A DNA stretch of 6,939 nt, from NCBI GenBank assembly GCA_028293365.1, contig JAQGOX010000596.1, forward strand, positions 1 to 6,939, given 5' to 3'. Position 1 is the first letter of the stretch. Every line of letters begins with the position of its first letter. The notes under the pieces were generated by a model. It had not been told where the DNA came from. It saw only the letters and a list, made by a program, of their open reading frames with translations, and did not search any database. A program made the translations under genes and the position numbers. This document shows, in pieces, positions 1 to 4,323 of the stretch. The stretch is from Verrucomicrobiales bacterium. GTDB taxonomy: Bacteria > Verrucomicrobiota > Verrucomicrobiia > Limisphaerales > SXQI01.

Positions 1-160
1 CGGACGGGATAGCACCGGAAGACAAATTTTTATGAAGATCCAGCAAATGTTCTTTGAGAACTTCGAGATCCGTTCCCTGCGTGAGATAATCGGGATAATC
101 ATCAAAATTCCCGAGCCACTTATCGCCATCCCGCCAGAAGGTGTAACGAACAGATTGCAT
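1..160 (-). CDS. HicB-family antitoxin, N-terminal part, cut by the window edge
   Basis: The frame starts at the ATG at 160 and stays open to the left edge, giving 53 residues. It begins MQSVRYTFWRDGDKWLG, followed by NFDDYPDYLTQG and then an amphipathic LEVLKEHLLDLHKNL helix and SSGAIP. This is the pattern of the short HicB-like antitoxins: an opening beta-strand with aromatic residues, a DYPDYxTQG turn, a helix with regularly spaced leucines, and an (S/T)SGxIP stretch. Family members are about 65-75 residues long, so only a short C-terminal tail should be missing. In the family, HicB binds and silences the HicA mRNA interferase and represses its own operon. No HicA is visible, and it would have to lie beyond position 1, downstream on this strand. 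No Shine-Dalgarno sequence is evident before the ATG. An in-frame stop lies about 50 nt upstream, and the ATG agrees with the usual family N-terminus. The family call is by recognition of the pattern only. Confidence 0.8.
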   Translation of the reverse strand, partial: MQSVRYTFWRDGDKWLGNFDDYPDYLTQGTDLEVLKEHLLDLHKNLSSGAIPS

Positions 161-167
161 GCTCAGG

Positions 168-196
168 AACTTAATTTTATCGGTCCGCGCGGTCAA
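168..196 (-). promoter_or_regulatory. Possible promoter of the HicB-like gene
   Basis: On the minus strand a TTGACC box (196-191) is followed after 17 nt by TAAGTT (173-168). The -35 match is good (5 of 6) and the -10 match is poor (3 of 6). If used, transcription would start within a few bases of the ATG at 160, giving a leaderless or nearly leaderless mRNA, in keeping with the missing ribosome binding site. This is an inference from consensus matching alone. Confidence 0.2.
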
Positions 197-383
197 CGAC
201 CTCGTTTAAGCCGTTTTGTATCCGCATTTCGCGAGGTGGTTCGACATCCGGACTTTTTGACTGGCGGTGTTCAGGCGAATGACGGAAAAATGGTTGTACG
301 TAATATTTCTGAATGGATTTGGGCTTTTTGCGAGGCGGGCTTGCAATCAGGTCGAGAGCAGCGTTAATTACGGCTGCGACGCC

Positions 384-1220
384 ATGGCTGCACCTGATTT
401 ACATTCGCCCGAACATCCGAATTTTCCCAGGGACGCGACCAAACTTCAGGACCCGCATCGGCCACCCACTGATCATGAGCAATATATCCTGAATGTAGTG
501 ATGCGGTTTAAAACCTTGCCGAATTTTGAGGCGTTGCCGAAACCGACTTTGCAGGAGCGGGATGAGGCTCTGCGGCGATTGGATGAGTTGGAAAAGATGC
601 CGAAAGATCCAATTTCCGACCAGGACGATCGGGTGCTCGCACTGGCGCTGATCATCGCCGATTATCCCTCGCTCTTTGGCCAAATGGGTTGCTATTTGGC
701 TGCGCAGATTCTGGGTGCGGTCAAGACGATCGAAACCAGTGAGTTCCGGCGCGCATTCATTCGCGAATATATTCCAGCATTGCCTGGATTGCGGGATTAC
801 TTAAGGAGGCTGGCAACATTGCGCCGCCGGGGGAGGTCCGCCAAGTACGATCCAAATGCTGTGCCCCAGGTGTCCTGGGGTACTCCAGAACGGCGGGCGG
901 CGGCGCGTGAACAAATGGAGTTGGTGCAAGGTTTGGCCGATTATTATCTGATGGAAAAATATTGGAGGATGCTCGAAATCGTTGGCAACTATCCCGATTT
1001 TTTCACGAAAGAGCAATTTGAGCAACTGACAGCAAATGCCGGTATCGAACAGACCTGGCGGGCTCATCTGGCAAAGGCGCGGGACGATTGGAATTATTAT
1101 AAGACTGTCCTCAATAGCGGAACGGTCGTGCGGCAGGTGGTCGATTCCGCGATTGGAGTGTTGCGGGAGATAATCCGCACGACTTTTTCTGCCGAGCCCA
1201 GGCCAGGCGAGACGGGCTAG
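384..1220 (+). CDS. Conserved-looking protein of unknown function, 278 residues, partner of the glycosyltransferase
   Basis: I do not recognise this family. From the ATG at 384 the product has 278 residues and appears soluble and largely helical, without a signal peptide or transmembrane helix. The N-terminal 35 residues are proline- and histidine-rich (SPEHPNFPRD, DPHRPPTDHEQ). Residues 55-75 are a charged helix, and 83-140 are rich in aliphatic and aromatic residues (ADYPSLFGQMGCYLAAQILG). A basic linker follows at about 140-157 (LRRLATLRRRGRSAKY), then a helical C-terminal half with aromatic clusters (LADYYLMEKYWRML, DDWNYYKTVL). Two segments resemble each other loosely (ADYPSLF at about 92 and GNYPDFF at about 201), perhaps a degenerate internal repeat. 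The frame also extends upstream to ATG 279 and GTG 267, but those extra residues look unlike protein and neither site has a good ribosome binding site, so 384 is preferred. The gene is 7 nt upstream of the glycosyltransferase gene and almost certainly cotranscribed with it. No function is proposed. Confidence 0.75.
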   Translation: MAAPDLHSPEHPNFPRDATKLQDPHRPPTDHEQYILNVVMRFKTLPNFEALPKPTLQERDEALRRLDELEKMPKDPISDQDDRVLALALIIADYPSLFGQMGCYLAAQILGAVKTIETSEFRRAFIREYIPALPGLRDYLRRLATLRRRGRSAKYDPNAVPQVSWGTPERRAAAREQMELVQGLADYYLMEKYWRMLEIVGNYPDFFTKEQFEQLTANAGIEQTWRAHLAKARDDWNYYKTVLNSGTVVRQVVDSAIGVLREIIRTTFSAEPRPGETG

Positions 1221-1227
1221 AAACCGA

Positions 1228-1836
1228 ATGGCATCGGTGCGGTTGATCGTTTTCGCGAAGGCACCGATTCTCGGTGGCGTTAAGAACCGCATTGCGGCCT
1301 CGGTTGGAACTCATCGAGCACTGGAGATTTATCAGAGTTTACTCGGTCGAGTCTTCGCTAGTTTAGAATGTATTACCCATGTCGAAGTTCGAATAACACC
1401 GGACGATTCGTCGAAAGACTTTCAAATTCGTCATGGTCAATCCTGGAATTTCAAACCGCAGGGTGGGGGAGATTTGGGGACGAGATTGGCGTTGGCGTTA
1501 GCTGAAGCATTCGCGGCCAAAATGGAACGAGTGGTCATAATCGGCTCGGACTGCCCGGAGGTGCGCGAAGAGGATATTCACCTGGCCTGGAGCGCTCTGG
1601 AGATCAGCGACGTTGTCCTGGGGCCGGCCGTCGATGGAGGTTATTGGCTGATTGGTCTTCGAAAGCCGTGTCCAAATCTATTCGAGCAGATTGACTGGAG
1701 TTCCGATAAGGTTTTGCAACAAACGCTCGACCGCGCTGAAGCGAACGATTTGAGTGTCCATTTACTCCGGGAATTAAGCGACATCGATACAATCGAGGAT
1801 TGGCAGCGCTACCTCGACCGCAAGCAGACTGGCTAA
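1228..1836 (+). CDS. DUF2064 / TIGR04282-type glycosyltransferase (GT-A fold, transferase 1)
   Basis: This 202-residue protein carries the family's motifs in order: an N-terminal strand and loop FAKAPILGGVKNRIA (residues 9-23); PQGGGDLGTRL (77-87); the nucleotide/metal-binding strand VVIIGSDCPEV (102-112); DVVLGPAVDGGYWLIGLR (128-145); IDWSSDKVLQQTLDRA (155-170); and the closing LSDIDTIEDW (183-192). Length is normal for the family. These are GT-A-fold nucleotide-sugar transferases related to CofC/MobA-like nucleotidyltransferases. They are often named transferase 1 and annotated in arsenosugar or radical-SAM/selenodomain-associated clusters, but the real donor and acceptor here are unknown. 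The first motif is unusual: most members read PGxVKTRL, whereas this one reads GGVKNRI. The usual partner, transferase 2 (TIGR04283), is not in the window. The start lies 7 nt after the upstream stop, without a clear ribosome binding site, suggesting translational coupling. The stop codon overlaps the end of the convergent SPFH gene. Confidence 0.9.
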   Translation: MASVRLIVFAKAPILGGVKNRIAASVGTHRALEIYQSLLGRVFASLECITHVEVRITPDDSSKDFQIRHGQSWNFKPQGGGDLGTRLALALAEAFAAKMERVVIIGSDCPEVREEDIHLAWSALEISDVVLGPAVDGGYWLIGLRKPCPNLFEQIDWSSDKVLQQTLDRAEANDLSVHLLRELSDIDTIEDWQRYLDRKQTG

Positions 1837-2753
1837 GTTTTGATCAGCGTCGGAGGCGCTTTTGATTCAGAGCGCGCGGCAAGGTAATCGGCCAGCACCA
1901 TACGATTTTCGGGGAGCAGCGTGATTCGTGCCTGACCTTCGATGATTCGGTGAATTTCCAGAATCTCGAACATCGCCTCTGACACTTCAGAATCGCGACT
2001 GATCTCTTCCAGGACTGCGCCGACAATTTGCGGCCGCACGGCTCCTGCTTTGGCAAATTCGATTGCGGCTTCGCGCTCGGCAGTGCTGGCGATGATGCTG
2101 ACCTGATTCGTTCCATCCTGCCGGATCGCGGCGGTTACTTGACGAAGGCGATTGACGACTTTGCTTTCAATCTGGCGAATCATTCCCTGATCGCGGAAAT
2201 GAACTTTGCGAATGTAAACCGAGCCGAGCTTGTAACCCCATTCATGCGATTTTGGTGAGACTTCCAGACGGACGGTTTGACTCATCGAATGTCGGTTCAC
2301 CAGCATGTCAGCGAGTGGAAGATTGCTCAGGCAGCGCACGGTTGAGTTGCTGACGTTTGCGCGCAAGGAACCGCGCGGATCGGTGTTCTTAAACAGGAAG
2401 GCGACTGGATCACTGATGTACATTTCATACCAAATGCCGATACCCATCGGCGCGCCTTCTTCAGAATTCACCGGTTGGCTGCGCAGATACTCCTGATCCA
2501 GGCGCATATCGATGATGTGACATTGGCCGAGCCAATTGATGATCAAGGCGCGCCAGCCAAGGCGTCCGAACAGGAAATAAAGTCCCGGCTCATCCAAAAT
2601 AGCGATGACCTTTCCGAACAGGACATAGACATGGCAGTGGCGTTCCTGGACGACAGCATAGAGGCCGAGGACTCGAGCGAGCCCGAGGATCAGCGGGACC
2701 AAAATGAAAAACCCGACAAAACTGACGAAGGCGCTAAGGAAGAAATTAGTCAT
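1833..2753 (-). CDS. SPFH (band 7) membrane protein, slipin/HflC-like, second gene of the pair
   Basis: The 306-residue product starts with a hydrophobic helix (residues about 4-25, FFLSAFVSFVGFFILVPLIL). The SPFH core follows: VVQERHCHVYVLFGK (34-48), DEPGLYFLFGRLGW (54-67), the strand IGIWYEMYISDP (104-115), and the C-terminal half of the fold WGYKLGSVYIRKVHFRD (172-188). The helix region TAEREAAIEFAKAGAVRP (224-241) and a helical tail come next. SPFH proteins oligomerise at the membrane as scaffolds or as regulators of proteases such as FtsH. The start is fixed by a GGAGG at 2764-2760, 6 nt before the ATG; an upstream in-frame start at 2837 would only duplicate upstream coding sequence. 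The ATG overlaps the end of the preceding SPFH gene by 8 nt (ATGACTAA), so the two should be translationally coupled and made together. No NfeD-type gene, the common slipin partner, is adjacent. The assignment to a particular SPFH subfamily is uncertain. Confidence 0.85.
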   Translation of the reverse strand: MTNFFLSAFVSFVGFFILVPLILGLARVLGLYAVVQERHCHVYVLFGKVIAILDEPGLYFLFGRLGWRALIINWLGQCHIIDMRLDQEYLRSQPVNSEEGAPMGIGIWYEMYISDPVAFLFKNTDPRGSLRANVSNSTVRCLSNLPLADMLVNRHSMSQTVRLEVSPKSHEWGYKLGSVYIRKVHFRDQGMIRQIESKVVNRLRQVTAAIRQDGTNQVSIIASTAEREAAIEFAKAGAVRPQIVGAVLEEISRDSEVSEAMFEILEIHRIIEGQARITLLPENRMVLADYLAARSESKAPPTLIKT

Positions 2754-3759
2754 GTTTTGCCTCCAGGAAAACTTGTTGAGCTTGATTGAACAGGGAAAGG
2801 CGAACACTGCGAACGTAGGCGGGCATTGCGCCAGCACTTGTCTTCTTAAGCCCGGTCAATTGCGCTGCCAGGCGTCGGAGTGGTTCGACTTCGGCCTGCG
2901 CTTTCAAGGTTTCGATTTCGACTGCGCGCCGCGATTGCACGATCTTCTGATCGGCCGCCGCCTGGGCGAGGCTGATGTCGGAGGAAACTTGATTATGGGC
3001 CGTGTTAATAGCGGCCAAAGCGGATTCGACTTCGGCAGGCGGATCGATTCCGGTGATGAGTGAGGCGTCGAGGACCATACCGTAGCGGGCCGATGAAGAT
3101 TGGCATTCGCGGTCCATATGTTCATTCAGGTCACGCAGATTCTTGCGGAGATCGTTGATGGAAATGCCGTGTGCCGAAGCATTATCCGCCATCGCTGCAT
3201 CTGCGGCGGAAATTTCAGCTTCGGACATGTCGGGCCGCCGGGGCGCCTCGAACTTTGCGATGCGCTCACGAAGGACCGCGACAAAATATCCCATGACATG
3301 CGCGATTGGATTGCGAACGCCGAAAATGTAGGCGTAGAGATTTCGATCCGAGACGCGGTAGCGGATTTGGCCTGTCAAACCGGTGTTTAATTGATCCTTC
3401 GTCACCGCTTCGAGGATGCGTCCTCCCATGTTCGCGGTGGGATCTTCGGGATCGAACGCCATATTCAGAGTCGATGTGGCGACCGAGATTTTATAGATAT
3501 GTTCCCAGGGCCATTTAAAGTAAGGCCCTCCCGGCATGATCACGCGGACCTGGGGGTAGGAATAACGTTCCTTTTCCTCCGGCGCGAGCGATTCCGAAAT
3601 GGGATCGTCGAGGGTCGTGCTATTGCCGATGCGCTCCGCGCGGCCGAATATTGTTTTAACCCCGCGCTCATTCTGGTCGATCGTATAAATTCCGCCCGCC
3701 AAATACCGCAGTAGAAAGAATGCAACGAACCCCACTAGAATACCCGCGATGATGAACAT
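2746..3759 (-). CDS. SPFH (band 7) membrane protein, HflK/prohibitin-like, first gene of the pair
   Basis: The 337-residue product has an N-terminal transmembrane helix (residues about 2-20, FIIAGILVGFVAFFLLRYL), then the SPFH domain. Visible elements are IDQNERGVKTIFGR (27-40), PGGPYFKWPWEHIYKIS (76-92), a strand LTGQIRYRVSD (128-138) and the conserved-looking YGMVLDASLITGIDPPAEVESALAAINTA (226-254), which matches the PPxEVxxA region of HflK. Residues 255-300 (SDISLAQAAADQKIVQSRRAVEI and on) form an alanine/glutamate-rich coiled coil typical of SPFH oligomers. Between FGR and PGG there are about 35 residues, several times the few in E. coli HflK, so the loop is expanded. A second segment unlike HflK is the DMSEAEISAADAAMADNASA stretch (177-196). 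In the family, such proteins face the periplasm or cytoplasm as ring scaffolds. An AGGA at 3773-3770 precedes the start, 10 nt from the ATG. The gene overlaps the next SPFH gene by 8 nt. No ftsH is nearby. Confidence 0.87.
   Translation of the reverse strand: MFIIAGILVGFVAFFLLRYLAGGIYTIDQNERGVKTIFGRAERIGNSTTLDDPISESLAPEEKERYSYPQVRVIMPGGPYFKWPWEHIYKISVATSTLNMAFDPEDPTANMGGRILEAVTKDQLNTGLTGQIRYRVSDRNLYAYIFGVRNPIAHVMGYFVAVLRERIAKFEAPRRPDMSEAEISAADAAMADNASAHGISINDLRKNLRDLNEHMDRECQSSSARYGMVLDASLITGIDPPAEVESALAAINTAHNQVSSDISLAQAAADQKIVQSRRAVEIETLKAQAEVEPLRRLAAQLTGLKKTSAGAMPAYVRSVRLSLFNQAQQVFLEAKHD
2760..2764 (-). promoter_or_regulatory. Strong ribosome binding site that fixes the start of the second SPFH gene
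   Basis: GGAGG reads on the minus strand at 2764-2760, with a 6-nt spacer (CAAAAC) before the ATG at 2753. It is the best Shine-Dalgarno match in the window. It lies inside the last codons of the upstream SPFH gene, as expected for coupled translation, and it decides between the 306-residue and the longer 334-residue reading of the downstream gene. Confidence 0.8.
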
Positions 3760-3777
3760 ACGACTGTTGTCCTACGC

Positions 3778-3796
3778 TGGCAGACTGACTCTGCCA
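3778..3796 (-). repeat. Perfect inverted repeat in the SPFH 5' region: operator or mRNA hairpin
   Basis: The plus strand reads TGGCAGA-CTGAC-TCTGCCA: two perfect 7-bp arms around a 5-nt centre. It ends 5 nt before the AGGA ribosome binding site (3773-3770) and 18 nt before the ATG at 3759. As DNA it has the size and symmetry of a dimeric repressor operator. As RNA it would form a GC-containing stem next to the ribosome binding site. The sequence does not decide between these, and chance cannot be excluded, though a perfect 7-bp repeat at this position is suggestive. Confidence 0.55.
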
Positions 3797-3817
3797 AGCT
3801 TTAACTGCCGTTTTATC

Positions 3818-3823
3818 GTTATA
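3818..3823 (-). promoter_or_regulatory. Candidate -10 box of the SPFH operon
   Basis: TATAAC (minus strand, 3823-3818) differs from the sigma-70 -10 consensus at one base and lies in an AT-rich patch. Transcription would start near 3811 and place the inverted repeat 15-30 nt into the leader. No convincing -35 element is found at 16-18 nt spacing, so the call is weak. Confidence 0.25.
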
Positions 3824-3866
3824 AAGACAGGGCAAGTTTGGAATTCGTTTCTCGAGCCGGGTTTGC

Positions 3867-3872
3867 TACAAT
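3867..3872 (+). promoter_or_regulatory. Candidate -10 box for the small membrane protein gene
   Basis: TACAAT matches the -10 consensus at five of six positions and is preceded by TTTGC. The hexamer 17 nt upstream is TTCGTT, a poor -35 match. It lies 50 nt before the ATG at 3923 in the divergent intergenic region shared with the SPFH operon. Consensus matching is the only support. Confidence 0.25.
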
Positions 3873-3922
3873 CAGCGCGGAGAGGCACGGTCGGAAATGA
3901 TTTCATGACTCACAGCTAATAA

Positions 3923-4291
3923 ATGTTTAACAGACCGGGCAGTGGGAAATCCAGAACTCGATGGCTGCTCTTGACGATCGTGTTTGGGCTCCTGTGTCTT
4001 AATAGCTGGGCGTGTTTCAGCCTCGTCGGATATGAGAGAAGCTTATCGGATTTGCTGGAGGGTCCGAGGCTTCCGCCGCTCCTTCTACTGTTTTTACGCT
4101 GGCATTTCATCTTTTTCATGCTGAGCCTTGTTTTCGCTGCACTGAGCTTTGCTATTCTTATGACAGAGTCGCTGCAGAGGTATCGTAAGCTGGTTGGGTT
4201 TCTACTCATCGCGATGATCGCTCAAGCCTTTATTCTTTATGCGTTGATTTTTATGCGAGTCCTATTGGTGCTTCGTGCTGGTTCTGGATGA
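3923..4291 (+). CDS. Small three-helix membrane protein of unknown function
   Basis: I do not recognise a family. The 122-residue product has a short basic N-terminus (MFNRPGSGKSRTR) and three strongly hydrophobic segments at about residues 14-36, 52-79 and 90-117. These are separated by a loop with acidic and basic residues (about 37-50, GYERSLSDLLEGPR) and a basic loop (TESLQRYRKL, 81-90). By the positive-inside rule the N-terminus and the second loop should face the cytoplasm and the C-terminus the periplasm. The hydrophobicity pattern argues for a real gene rather than a shadow frame. A TAA stop is immediately before the ATG in the same frame, so the start cannot move upstream. No Shine-Dalgarno sequence is visible. 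It is divergent from the SPFH pair and convergent with the large repeat protein, with 32 nt between stop codons. Its role is unknown. Confidence 0.65.
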   Translation: MFNRPGSGKSRTRWLLLTIVFGLLCLNSWACFSLVGYERSLSDLLEGPRLPPLLLLFLRWHFIFFMLSLVFAALSFAILMTESLQRYRKLVGFLLIAMIAQAFILYALIFMRVLLVLRAGSG

Positions 4292-4323
4292 TGAGTCAGT
4301 GTGTGTCAGAGCGCCACCATGGC

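Noticed and set aside
199..237. ACCTCG / CGAGGT inverted repeat in the intergenic region
   Set aside because: Only 6-bp arms 27 nt apart, with no T-run and no link to a promoter; expected by chance.
32..367. Plus-strand open frame of 111 residues
   Set aside because: Its first part is the antisense of the HicB-like gene, whose minus-strand product matches a known family; the remainder is intergenic and shows no protein-like pattern.
341..369. TTGCAA-17 nt-TTAATT as a promoter for the two-gene unit at 384-1836
   Set aside because: The -10 match is only three of six bases, too weak to list.
267..383. Longer N-terminus (39 residues) for the 278-residue protein, from GTG 267 or ATG 279
   Set aside because: No usable ribosome binding site, composition unlike the rest of the protein, and the ATG at 384 opens a plausible N-terminus. 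It cannot be fully excluded.
801..1292. Minus-strand open frame of 163 residues
   Set aside because: Antisense to the 278-residue protein and the start of the glycosyltransferase; its translation is rich in proline, arginine and cysteine without any domain pattern.
2754..2837. 28-residue N-terminal extension of the second SPFH protein
   Set aside because: It lies in the coding end of the first SPFH gene, and the GGAGG at 2764-2760 clearly serves the ATG at 2753.
4292..4323. Terminator between the convergent genes
   Set aside because: The 32-nt gap holds no stem-loop with a T-tract on either strand.
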